Below are positions 34,001-42,711 of a stretch of 64,000 nucleotides of DNA, piece by piece (the stretch's first letter is position 1; every line of letters starts with the position of its first letter). The notes under the pieces were generated by a model. That model was given only the letters and a program-made list of their open reading frames with translations, did not search any database and had not been told where the DNA came from. The position numbers and the translations under genes are program-made. Source of the DNA: Odobenus rosmarus divergens. Lineage: Eukaryota > Chordata > Mammalia > Carnivora > Odobenidae. The stretch is taken from NCBI RefSeq assembly GCF_000321225.1, contig NW_004450583.1, positions 1,911,800 through 1,975,799 of the forward strand. The letters are read 5' to 3'.

Positions 34001-37000
34001 CAGACAGCAAAGAAGTTTTGGTAAATGAAATACTTTATGAAACAGTTTTTTCCCCCAATTTCTTTAAATACCATCTCCTAAAAGAGATAAAAGTTACAGG
34101 AAGCAATTTAGAAGAGTATCTTACTGCAGAGGGTGTCATTTATGTACATACACTTCTTGTCAGTCCAAAATATAATTTCTTTCTGTTCCAGTGTTCCTAG
34201 AATCCCATGGGCCTTTGCCATGACAGAAGTATGTGGCATGATTTTGTGCTATATTTGGCTCCTGGTTCTTCTTCTTCACAAACACAGGTACCTTAGTTAT
34301 GCCATTAAAAGACAAAATATTTTGACTGTCTTGGATAAAGTTCATCAAACCTTGTTTCTCCCTTTGTAGTTTCCTTGTTAATTTCCTTCTTTAGTCATTA
34401 TGAAAAATGTTTTGGGTTTGATCAACAAGAAAGTCACTGCGAGGTTAAGACCTACATATTTAGTAGTATTCTGAATATATTCTGCAAAGATCAGAGATGG
34501 TGATGTTCAGCCATGAGCCAACTGCTGATATTCTAATTGGAAATGTCATTTTCTGTAGAAGGATAGAAACTCCTCCAAGGACAGTCTTTGGTCAAGGACA
34601 GTGTTTGGATGAAATTCTCTGCTTGGAGGATGCCCATTAGCAAAGGGATTATTTTGCATACCATGTACATCTAGTCAATGTGGTTTGCTTAAGATGATAC
34701 AGGAAATTGCTGAATAGGGAAAGTGATTCTTTGCCACTTTCACTAAGAAATATAAAGCAAATAATTTTTTTTATTAAAATGAAATGTAAAGGGAGGCTTC
34801 TTTCCTACTTTAATGAGGGGAAATTACTTGATCTAAGTAAAAATATAAGGAATAATGAAGAAAAAGTTTGAAGAACTATGAAGTTTGTAGATTTGCTATC
34901 CATTGTCTCTGGACACTAATGAGGAATAGGGACACTTTCTTGAATTTATTATCCTTTCTCCTCACCAGGAAGTATTTGAGGTAAACCAATAATGGGCTTT
35001 AGGTCCTAAGCAGCAGTTATTTCATTGCTTTGAAGGTGAAAAGAAAAGTTGATTGTTGCTATTGTTGTCACACTTTTAGGCTGTATTGTGCTTCATTCTT
35101 TCCCATTTTCCAGCAATATTTTTAACTCTGGATTGCTTAAAACCAGAGGTGGTTTAAAAACATGTAATATCACTGCTGCTTTCTGGTTTAACTTTGGCTC
35201 ACAAGACCCCGTGGATTTGAATTTATCCACTCTTCAGACCAAGAAAGAATTTACCGTATGGGAAAGTTTGGTAGGTTTAGCAAAGCTTAGCAGTGGCCAA
35301 TTAAATGTAAGTTTTGGTGTTTAATTGGTCAAAGAAAGTGTTTCTGTCTAATGTGGCCTTTGTACTGCTTTCATTAGAGTCACCTGGCTTCTTGTTAAGA
35401 TGTAGATTCCTAGGCTCCATCCCAGGTGTACACACTAAAATTTGAGATCTTTTGTGTTCAATGCTTTTTTGAGGGTGGGAAGAGCATTTTGAAAATGTGT
35501 AAAGCATAGTCCTTGTGCTTAAGATTATTATAGTCTGTTTTCGTTTGGACATTTTAAAAAATAATATGACAGCACAAGTGATATCACAATGCAGTTCAAA
35601 ATTTTTGCTAGGTGTACTTAATATAAAACTTAGTATTTAAAAAAACTTAGTATTTTTATACTTCAAGTTAGGAGAAGTTAGAGAATGTTTAAGATAGCTA
35701 CTATCAGTAACCAATTTACAATGTTATTAATGAGCAAAAATTCCCCAGAATCATGTTTAATTTTACCTCTCATAAAGTAAATAATTTATGAGCAATATAT
35801 GAATAACAGCACTAACATTAAGCTAAGAGTCAGGCTAGGTACTAGTCTTCTTTCTTGCATATTTCCTTTATTTTGTCTTAGCCTTATTTTCTTATCAATG
35901 AAATGGTGCTCTTAAGTCAGCACTGTCTAACATGGCAGATACTAGCCACATGTGGCTATTTAAATTAATGAAAATGAAATAAAATTAAAATGCAGTTCCT
36001 TGGATATATTAGTCACATTTCAAGTGCTCAAGAGCCACATGTAAATACCTTATTGGACGGTGCAGTTATAGAACATTTCCATCATTACAAAAAGTTCTAT
36101 TGTTCAGTGATGCTTCAGATCTAAGATTTCTCTAAGATCTCTGTCTTCTTCGAAGAGTCTAGTTCTAGGGGTTTTTCTGTCTGCTCTCCCTTTAAGTAAA
36201 CGCTGATGCCTGGAGTTTTTTGGTTTGCTTTCTTTTGATCTTTCTCTCTTTTTGGTCGCTCTGTTCACAGGTCAATACTTCTCCGAAGGCTCTGTAGTCT
36301 GATGGGCACTGTATTCTTGCTTCGCTGCTTTACCATGTTTGTGACCTCCCTGTCCGTGCCAGGACAGCACCTGCAGTGTACTGGAAAGGTAGCCTGCTAC
36401 CTTCTTTATCATTCTTTATTATTCTTGGTGGGTTGATGGCACCATATATGTCATAGGGCTAAGACTTTGCTTTTAATATTAAAATGCTTTTTAGGGGCAC
36501 CTGGGTGGATCAGTTGGTTAAGTGTCCAACTCTTGATTTCAGCTCAGGTCATGATCTCAGGGCTGTGAGATTGAGCCCCCTGCATGAGGCTCATACGCTG
36601 GCCATGGAACGGGCTTAAGATTGTCTCTCTCTGGGGTGCCTAGGTGGCTCAGTCGTTAAGTGTCTGCCTTCGGCTCAGGTCATGATCTCAGGGTCCTGGG
36701 ATCGAGCCCCACATCAGGCTCCCTGCTCAGTGGGAAGCCTGCTTCTCCCTCTCCCACTCCCCCTGCTTGTGTTCCGTCTCTTGCTGTGTCTCTCTCTGTC
36801 AAATAAATAAATAAAATAAAAATTTAAAAATTTAAAAAAGATTGTCTCTCTCCCACTCCCTCTGCCACTCTCTCTTCTTTCTAAAGAATAAATAAATAAA
36901 GTTTAAAATGTGCTTTTTAGTATTTTCAATATCTGTAATAAACCTCTAGAAATAATTTGGTAGAAATCTTAAGCCAGAATCTATTTCCCCGTTTCATCTG

Positions 37001-40000
37001 TCCATTGATACTGGTTCTTTGCTGTGGAGCTGTAGAAAACAAGTTTCTTTCAATTATCATTTTCCCTTTCCCACCATCCTGAGCATCTTTAGTTCCTCAT
37101 ATTGATGTGGAAATGTTCTGGTTCAGAGCAAATGATTAAGAAAGAATTCTTGAGGGGCGCCTGGGTGGCTCAGTTGTTAAGCGTCTGCCTTCAGCTCAGG
37201 TCATGATCCCAGGGTCCTGGGATCGAGCCCCACATCGGGCTCCCTGCTCCGTGGGAAGCCTGCTTCTCTCCCTCTCTCACTGTGTCTCTCTCTGTCAAAT
37301 AAATAAATAAAATCTTTAAAAAAAAAAAAAGAATTCTTGAGACATCTTTGGTGCAAAAAGGTGGTTTTATTAAAGCACAGGAACAGGACCCATGGGCAGA
37401 AAGAGAGGCACTGGGGTTGCCATGGGTGACGGATTGGTTATATTCTTTCAAGTTGAGAGGGGGTTAGGGACTAGCATCGTCTCTAGGGAATTTTGGAAGC
37501 AAGGTTTCCAGGGCCTTGAGGGGGGCTAGCTATTGTTAGGAAAAGGTCATTTATTACTGTCTAGTAAAACGTTAGTCATGAGACTCTTCAGATGTATATC
37601 AGGGGTCCATTATCTTGGAGGTTGGCTACTAACATAATATCTTGGGGGTTAGAGATAAAGGATGTTTCCAAAGGAATTTTTATATGTTAAAGGAGACTTA
37701 ATAGGATCTTGGAGGTCAGGATAATGTTAAGCTAAAATTGCCTTTTGCCCTTAGCAAAGTATTAACATTGAGGCCCCTGAGTTCCTAGAGAAAGGTCACT
37801 CTGCCTGTCTCAAGGACTTGTCAGTGGGCTGTAAGTTGTAAGGAAATTTAATGTTTTTTCCCGTTGCCTTTGTTCTCCACATCAATATAACATGACTGTG
37901 GTCCCTTCGATGTCCTTATCACTCCTTTTTAAAATGTTTTCAGTTTGACCATATCCCATTTAAAATAAAGTACCCACTATTCAAAACTTGACTCTTTGCT
38001 GGGATATACTAAATAATGGCTGACTTACTGTTTTTGTTCTAAATTTTGTAGCTTGTTTTGGTATATTATAGACAACATCTTCTCTTCTGACTAAATTGAG
38101 AGAGGAGAGATTATGCAGATGGGAAAAAAAAATTTAAAAACCTGAAAATCACCTGTGCTTTATATACAGAATTGGCCTTTGTGACTCATTAAATTTGGAC
38201 AAAAGAATTTATTATCCTACTTTTCTAAGCCTCTGTGCTTTAGTTATGTATTGCCAAATATTCAAATATATGTGTTAGCACATTTGTTGTTATTTTAATA
38301 TTTGTATAAGTGTACAACAAAATTATGTATCAGTTCTTCTGTTGCAATATAAATAACTGAAATGCCAAGAAGGGAAGATTAAGCAGCCAAAGATCAATAA
38401 CTAAAAAGACAGCCCTGAGCTGAAGGGTGACAAAACTCTCTCCAGGTATTAGGAGACTGACCAGTAAGCAAGGGAGAAGGGTTAATATGATACTTAGGAT
38501 TTATTGTGAAGGCAATGTTTTATTTTTCTGAAAATTATATAAACTAAAAAGTAAAAGTTCACATCATTCCCTCTTCTTTCACCCATCCTATAAACAGTCC
38601 TGTTGACAGTTGGGTGTATAGCCACATAGACTTTTTTTTTTAAAGATTTTATTTGAGGGACACCTGGGTGGCTCAGTTGGTTAAGCACCTGCCTTTGGCT
38701 CAAGTCATGATCCCAGGGTCCTGGGTTCGAGTCCCCCATCGGGCTCCTTGCTTGGTGGGGAGCCTGCTTCTTCCTCTGTGTGCCACTCTGCCTGCTTGTG
38801 CTCTCTCTCGTTCTCTCTCTCTCTGACAAATAAATAACATCTTTAAATATATATATTTTATTTGAGAGAGAGAGCACAAGGAGGGAGGAGGGTCAGAGGG
38901 AGAGGGAGAAGCAAATTCCTGGCTGAGCAGGGAACCCCATGCAGGACTTGATCCCTGGACCCTGACAGATCATGACTTGAGCCACCCAGGTGCCCCCACA
39001 AAGACTGTTTTTATATAAGTTTATATAGTAGATACTTTTTAAATAAAAGATAAGATTATATTGCAGACATTGTTCTTTAGTTTATACTTTATTTAATAGT
39101 ATGTTGTTTACTTTTTTTCTGAAGAAATACATATGACTATATCTCATCTTTTTAATAGCTGCACTATTCCATTGTATGATTTACCAGGTTCCAATCATGT
39201 ACATTTGTGTTGTTTCCAAATCTTACTATTTATAAACCATGCCATCGTAAATGTTCTTATGCATTTATGCATTTTCTGTTATTTAATCATCTACTTAAGA
39301 TAGATTCCTGGAAGTAGAATTATGAAATCAAAGAATATGCACATTAAATACATATTGCACAAATGCCCAGTAGAAAAAACAAATTTTTCACTACTATCAA
39401 CACTGTATGCATGTCAGTTTTCCCACTCCCATGCCAGCACTACTTACTATCAATTATTGGAGTCATTGCCATTCTGATTAATGAAAGATGATGATATGAG
39501 ACTTTTACAGTTTTATGTTTTAAAGATATTTATTTATTAGAGAGCATGAGCAGGGGGAGGGGCTGAGGGAGAGAGGCAGAGGGAGAGAGAAGCAGACTCC
39601 CCGCTGGGTAGGGAGCCCAACTCTGGGCTTGATCCCAGGACCCTGAGATCATGAGCTTAGCCAAAGGTAGACCTTAAGCCACTGAGCCACCCAGGTGCCC
39701 CTACAGTCTTATGTTTTATATTTAAATCTTTACTCTTTTGAATTTATTTCTGCACGTGGTGTGAAATAGGGATAGAACAATTTCCCCCCGAATAGCATGG
39801 TAATTGATTAGAAGAGATTTTAAAGAATAAAAATATAAGCTTATTACACTGAAAAGAGAATTTCCTGTAGCTGAGGGATTTAATTGTGGGTCATCCACTA
39901 AAGAGAATGTTTTATGTGCATAGGGCTGTAATGTGTGCTGCAAAAATAAATTAGATACCATTCCTCCACAGTATGGATAGCCCTTTTTCTGTCTCTAATG

Positions 40001-42711
40001 ACTGTTTTTCATTATCAGTTAGTTATATATGGACATTTCTATTCAAATCTGCCCTAAATACTGTTAATTGCTTTACATTATAATATAACCTACTTATTGA
40101 CCTGTATTATTTGTAGCAGTTGTTAAAATAGAAAGTTAAAGTGATAGTTACTAGCAATCAAGTCCCTTACAGTAAACTCCATGGGGCATTTTCATTGAAA
40201 TAAAGTAATTGCTTGAAATCTCATTCCCAGAACTAGGAGGTTTAGGGATAGAAACAAGAACCTACCTGTTTTTGAAATGTAACAATGGACCCACCTTAAG
40301 GAAAGAACATACAGAATATTTGGGACATTAAAATTGGAAGGGATAAGGAGACTTAAGTAACTGAGCAATGATTGCTTTCTTTTGACTGGCATCACTAGAT
40401 TCCTGCCCTCGTCTGAGAGATATTTTCCTAGCAGTCTCAGTCCTTCACTGCCTGATTTTTTACTTTCACAAGAGTACCATCTCCAACCCTATTCTCGTTA
40501 GAGGTCTTAGAAGAACCAAACTATGTGGATTTTAGTAACTTCTCTTTCCTTTTCTCTAATAATAAATCCCTTTTCCTGTTCTGCCTTTCACTGAGGCAGA
40601 AAGGGAAAGCTAGGTAGTATATAATCAGCAGATGAGATTTCTAATGAAATTGTGTTATCTAATGAGGTTGTTTCTGTTGTTAATTAGCCATAGTAGAATC
40701 TTTAAAACATAGGACTTTGTTTTTTTTGTTTGTTTGTTTGGTTGTTTTTTTATTTTGTTTTGTGAGGTTATTTTTTTTAAGCTCTAATTGACTTTATTAA
40801 ACATTTTGTGAATTCGGCAGCACCCCATCTAGCAAGTAGAGAAGCCCTCTAAGACATAGAACTTTGGAATTGGACTTCCTGGATTCACATCCTGGTTATG
40901 TTACTTACCAGCTATGTGACCTCTCTAAGCCAGTTTCCTCAGCTGCATAATTGAATCACTTTATAGGATTGTTGTGGATATTAAATACAGTAACACATAA
41001 AGCACTTAGCAGCATGTCTAACACATAGTAAGGGCATGTAAAATTTTAGGAATTCTTTGTACTGTTATTATGTGTTAAATGCCTTTTTTAAAAAGAAGGA
41101 CCATTACTCAAACTCTCAAACTCTTCCTCAAAATGGATTGCTTTTTTAAGCTTATATATGGGAGCTGGGATTGGGTTTGGCTATTAATAACAGGAAATTC
41201 AAGATGGCATGGTTTAATAAACAGACAATGGTTTATTCTCTCTCATAAGAGAAATCTGAAATTAGGTCATGTGTAACTATATGCGGGACTTACCAAAAAC
41301 CCATGATTCTCCTTTTACTCTCCTGTCCTAACACTTGGCTTGCGTCCTCAAAGCCACTTAGTGGTCCAAGATGGCTGCTGCAGCTTCAACTGTCATGTCT
41401 GAGTTGTAGGCTGGAAGAAGGAAAGGTGAAAAAGACTTCCTCCCACTTGTTGTCTCTTTCCTTTATGAGTAGCCTTCCCAGAACTCTTTTACACTTCCAC
41501 TTACATCTTATTGTATAGAACTTAGTCACAAAACCACACCAAGCTGCAAGGGAGGCTAGGAAATGCAATGTTTTGGTTGAGTTCATTCTGTTACTAGTGA
41601 AAAAGGGGAGAATAGATATTGAATGGTAGCCATTGCCTGTGTCTCATAGCCTATTTCTTATTGGCAGAACAATCAGCAAGTACTACTGTATTATTGGATT
41701 AAAAACTTGAAAATATTTTGTGTAATAGTGACCTTTTCATTGTAAAGGAACTCTTGGTAAAAGAAATTTGAATTACATTGATTTCATGTAATTACCAGAA
41801 TATTTCTGACCACCCTTTCTTGATGTCTGGAATTAATTAGACTGGGAGTCTGGTTGCTTTTGTTTAGATCTTATTTCTAAGAAATTTGAATTACATTGAT
41901 TTCATGTAATTACCAGAATATTTCTGACCACCCTTTCTTGATGTCTGGAATTAATTAGACTGGGAGTCTGGTTGCTTTTGTTTAGATCTTATTTCTAAGT
42001 CATTTAGCATTTGAATTTCAGTGTGAATGGATGTTTGGAAGAGCCTACCTCCCTAAGCACTTGAAGCCCTAATTTGTAGTTTCTTTATAGATATATGGCA
42101 GTGTGTGGGAGAAACTGCACCGGGCCTTTGCCATTTGGAGTGGCTTTGGTATGACCCTAACTGGTGTTCACACTTGTGGAGATTACATGTTCAGTGGCCA
42201 CACAGTCGTCCTAACTATGCTGAATTTCTTTGTCACTGAATGTAAGTATCTCTTTAGTTGACTTAGATGACTGGCTGCAGAGGAGGCTGTGGGAAGGGTG
42301 TCAAGTTCTATGAAGAATGAGAGTAACAGACTGACCTAAGAAACATGTGACTTAGAAGCATTAGAAAGAATGTGGTTTTAAAACGATCTTTCTGTCCTTT
42401 TCCCAGATACACCAAGAAGCTGGAATTTCTTGCACACTTTATCCTGGGTTCTCAACCTCTTTGGAATCTTCTTCATTTTGGCTGCTCATGAACATTATTC
42501 CATTGATGTGTTTATTGCCTTTTATATCACGACAAGACTCTTTTTGTACTACCATACTCTAGCCAATACTAGAGCATACCAGCAGAGTAGGAGAGCAAGA
42601 ATTTGGTTTCCCATGTTTTCTTTTTTTGAATGTAATGTGAATGGTACAGTACCTAATGAATATTGTTGGCCATTTTCAAAACCAGCAATAATGAAAAGAT
42701 TAATTGGATAA
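24497..42711 (+). CDS. SAMD8: SAMD8 (SMSr), ceramide phosphoethanolamine synthase, complete CDS in five exons
   Basis: Coding exons 24497-25074, 34192-34287, 36271-36388, 42091-42241 and 42407-42711 join to 1248 nt, 415 residues plus a TAA stop, the human length. Order: SAM domain about residues 10-78 ([13 protein letters not shown]...LGDIKRLML); linker; six predicted membrane segments (about 152-173, 203-222, 231-251, 297-315, 327-345, 349-367); catalytic motifs C-G-D-Y-M-F-S-G-H301 and H344-Y-S-I-D348 of the lipid phosphate phosphatase-like sphingomyelin synthase family. Known role: an ER protein that makes small amounts of ceramide phosphoethanolamine and restrains ER ceramide; the SAM domain drives oligomerisation and ER retention. 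H301, H344 and D348 are intact. All introns are GT-AG. Start ATG 24497 has G at -3 and G at +4. Confidence 0.97.
25075..25690. other. SAMD8: Start of SAMD8 intron 2
   Basis: AT-rich intron DNA with no repeat family recognised and no credible open frame. Confidence 0.4.
25700..25887 (-). repeat. Can-SINE, full length, antisense
   Basis: TTTAAGATTTTATTTATTTG to GAACCACCCAGGCGCCC. Flanks CTTATAGTATATG and CCTTAGTATG are consistent with a target duplication. Confidence 0.92.
26310..26990 (+). repeat. Old mammalian interspersed repeat, family not assigned
   Basis: Contains TGTGGATATCTGGGGAAAG, TTCTAGGCAGAGGAAACGGC, ACAGTGATCTAACTTC, CAACAAGATTTGCTGATAG and TTTTGGACATGTCAAGTTTG, in the order I know from a common mammal-wide repeat. 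Pieces of similar text occur at about 52720-53030 and 61090-61440. Confidence 0.55.
27430..27700 (+). mobile_element. Old L1 3'-end fragment
   Basis: CAAAGTTATTCATTGTGACA, AATGCTTATCCATGGAAAAC and GCAGAGTACTATTTAATC follow the sense L1M 3' text. Confidence 0.55.
27701..28329. other. SAMD8 intron 2, probable old repeat, unassigned
   Basis: CCTAAATCTAATCATGAGG and TATCAGACAAATCC at 28185-28225 resemble a mammalian repeat I cannot name. No gene was recognised. Confidence 0.3.
28330..28800 (-). mobile_element. Old L1 3' fragment, antisense
   Basis: CCTGGCAATCACTAATCTAC, GGAATCATACAATATGTGG, ATATTCCATTGTATGGATA and AATAATGCTGCTTATGAACA are characteristic antisense L1M text. Confidence 0.8.
28801..30723. 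other. SAMD8: SAMD8 intron 2 stretch
   Basis: About 1.9 kb without a SINE. A-rich text suggests decayed LINE sequence, but I cannot assign it, and no coding frame is credible. Confidence 0.35.
30737..30833 (+). repeat. Short Can-SINE-type element
   Basis: GGGGCTCTTGGCTAGCTCAG head and TGTAGAGATTACTTT tail. Flanked by AAAAGTAGCGGAG and AAAAGTAGAGGAG. Confidence 0.85.
31080..31990 (+). mobile_element. Old L1 3' end, sense
   Basis: GTAAATCTGAAATATATTATGCC, CTGTGTGATTCCATTTATATG, GAGTGGTTGCCCCAGGGC and AATTGTACACCCAACAGGG with a CCTCAATAAAAC end mark an L1M 3' terminus. The 5' boundary is uncertain. Confidence 0.75.
31993..32160 (+). repeat. Can-SINE at an L1 tail
   Basis: GGGGGTGTCTGGGTGGCTCAG head and ATGATCTCAGGGTTGTGAG body. 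The tail is AAAACAAACAACAACAACC. Flanks AGCAAGTTTA and ACCAAGTTTA mark the duplication. Confidence 0.9.
32480..32503. repeat. Poly(A) run
   Basis: A continuous run of about 22 A; probably a decayed retroelement tail. Confidence 0.8.
32776..32850. repeat. (TA)n/(CA)n simple repeat
   Basis: Alternating TATATA and ACACACAC units, then ATATATGTATACATAC. Confidence 0.85.
32911..33101 (-). repeat. Can-SINE with internal hexanucleotide expansion, antisense
   Basis: AAAGATGTATTTATTTGAGG to CCATCCAGGCACCTC. Flanked by a perfect 15-bp duplication AGGAATCTTTCTTTT at 32896-32910 and 33102-33116. The usual single ATGACC of the ATCATGACCTGAGC motif is present as seven consecutive copies. Confidence 0.93.
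33001..33042. repeat. (ATGACC)7 microsatellite inside a SINE
   Basis: Seven perfect tandem ATGACC units, with degenerate GAGACC before and ATGTCC after. Confidence 0.97.
33524..33626 (-). repeat. Short Can-SINE-type element, antisense
   Basis: TAAGATTTTATTTTTAAGTAATC to GCCTGCCAGGCGCCC, about 103 bp, preceded by TATATATTTATTTAT. Confidence 0.85.
34192..34287 (+). CDS. SAMD8: SAMD8 exon 3
   Basis: Acceptor TTTCTGTTCCAG|TG, donor CACAG|GTACCT; 96 nt. Encodes [19 protein letters not shown].. and the second membrane segment. Confidence 0.95.
34288..35925. other. SAMD8: SAMD8 intron 3, mostly unique-looking DNA
   Basis: No SINE and no repeat I can name. Open frames here are short and unlike known proteins. 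Confidence 0.4.
35926..36112. repeat. Palindromic DNA-transposon-like repeat
   Basis: AGCACTGTCTAACATGGCAG at the left and complementary-looking GACGGTGCAGTTATAG at the right, with GCCACATGTGGCTATTTAAAT inside. This is the text of a common palindromic mammalian MER element; I cannot fix the name. Confidence 0.55.
36271..36388 (+). CDS. SAMD8: SAMD8 exon 4
   Basis: Acceptor CTGTTCACAG|GTCA; 118 nt encoding [17 protein letters not shown] to LQCTGK. The donor AAAG|GTAGCC is weaker than the others. A nested SINE pair begins about 105 bp downstream. Confidence 0.95.
36495..36904 (+). repeat. Can-SINE (older variant) split by a younger SINE
   Basis: Left part 36495-36631 (GGGGCACCTGGGTGGATCAG to CTTAAGATTGTCTCTCTC); right part 36838-36904, ending AATAAATAAATAAAG. 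Outer flanks AAAATGCTTTTTAG (36481-36494) and AAAATGTGCTTTTTAG (36905-36920). Begins about 105 bp after exon 4. Confidence 0.92.
36632..36837 (+). repeat. Young Can-SINE nested in an older SINE
   Basis: GGGGTGCCTAGGTGGCTCAG head to AAATAAATAAATAAAATAAAAA tail. Flanked by a perfect 15-bp duplication AAGATTGTCTCTCTC at 36617-36631 and 36838-36852. Confidence 0.94.
37155..37327 (+). repeat. Can-SINE with short internal loss
   Basis: GGGCGCCTGGGTGGCTCAG head; the body skips the usual CTCCCCCTGCTTGTGTTCC segment. Perfect 14-bp flanks AAAGAATTCTTGAG at 37141-37154 and 37328-37341. Confidence 0.93.
37328..37880 (-). mobile_element. Probable carnivoran L1 3' UTR or LTR fragment, antisense
   Basis: On the minus strand the text ends CTGTGCTTTAATAAAACCACC then TTTTTGCACCAAAGATGTC, so an AATAAA signal lies near a likely 3' end. 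Multiple CCTCCAAGAT-type units occur inside. I associate this text with carnivoran retroelements but cannot be sure whether it is L1 or LTR. Confidence 0.45.
37881..38509. other. SAMD8: SAMD8 intron 4 stretch
   Basis: AT-rich; nothing recognised. Confidence 0.35.
38629..38996 (-). repeat. Can-SINE, antisense, split by an opposite-strand SINE
   Basis: Left part 38629-38657 (poly(T), AAAGATTTTATTTGAG); right part 38855-38996 (ATTTTATTTGAGAGAGAG to GCCACCCAGGTGCCCCC). A segment of about 25 bp before GAGCCACCC is missing. Confidence 0.9.
38658..38854 (+). repeat. Can-SINE nested in an opposite-strand SINE
   Basis: GGACACCTGGGTGGCTCAG head, CTCTCTCTCTGACAAATAAATAA tail. Perfect 12-bp flanks ATTTTATTTGAG at 38646-38657 and 38855-38866. 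Confidence 0.93.
39523..39702 (-). repeat. Can-SINE, antisense
   Basis: AGATATTTATTTATTAGAGAG to GAGCCACCCAGGTGCCCC. Flanks ACAGTTTTATGTTTTA and ACAGTCTTATGTTTTA (39703-39718) differ at one base. Confidence 0.92.
39811..40685. other. SAMD8: SAMD8 intron 4, SINE-free stretch
   Basis: No repeat family recognised; first part of an 8.4-kb block lacking Can-SINEs. Confidence 0.35.
40690..41040 (+). repeat. MIR SINE split by a retro-insert
   Basis: MIR text ACATAGAACTTTGGAATTGG, GCTATGTGACCTCTCTAAGCC, GCATAATTGAATCAC and TCTAACACATAGTAAGGGC follows the insert at 40720-40850. The 5' few bases lie before it. Confidence 0.72.
40720..40850 (-). mobile_element. Short 5'-truncated retro-insert of unknown source, antisense
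   Basis: On the minus strand: a roughly 65-nt unique stretch ending TTTAATAAAGTCAATTAGAG, then an A-rich tail. Flanked by AAAACATAGGACTTTG (40704-40719) and AAGACATAGAACTTTG (40851-40866). This fits an L1-mobilised transcript with its own polyadenylation signal; the parent gene or element was not identified. Confidence 0.75.
41761..41996. repeat. SAMD8: Exact 118-bp tandem duplication in SAMD8 intron 4
   Basis: Copy one 41761-41878 and copy two 41879-41996 are identical base for base; both start AAGAAATTTGAATTACATTG and end TTAGATCTTATTTCT. The junction repeats AAG. The array ends 94 bp before exon 5. Each copy carries a pyrimidine-rich TTGCTTTTGTTTAG acceptor-like motif, ending at 41867 and 41985. 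Confidence 0.97.
42091..42241 (+). CDS. SAMD8: SAMD8 exon 5, first catalytic motif
   Basis: Acceptor TTTCTTTATAG|ATAT; 151 nt encoding [13 protein letters not shown].. and [15 protein letters not shown] with catalytic H301. Donor GAAT|GTAAGT. Intron 5 is only 165 nt. Confidence 0.96.
42407..42711 (+). CDS. SAMD8: SAMD8 exon 6, last coding exon, second catalytic motif
   Basis: Acceptor CCTTTTCCCAG|ATAC. Encodes [14 protein letters not shown].. to [10 protein letters not shown] and stop TAA at 42709-42711. Contains [14 protein letters not shown] with H344 and D348. The tail after the last membrane segment is presumably cytosolic. Confidence 0.96.

Larger units (their letters stand above)
38510..39810 (-). 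mobile_element. Old L1 3' fragment, antisense, with nested SINEs
   Basis: AGCTGCACTATTCCATTGTATG, AAACCATGCCATCGTAAATG and GATTCCTGGAAGTAGAATTATG are antisense L1M text. SINEs interrupt it at 38629-38996 and 39523-39702. Confidence 0.72.
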
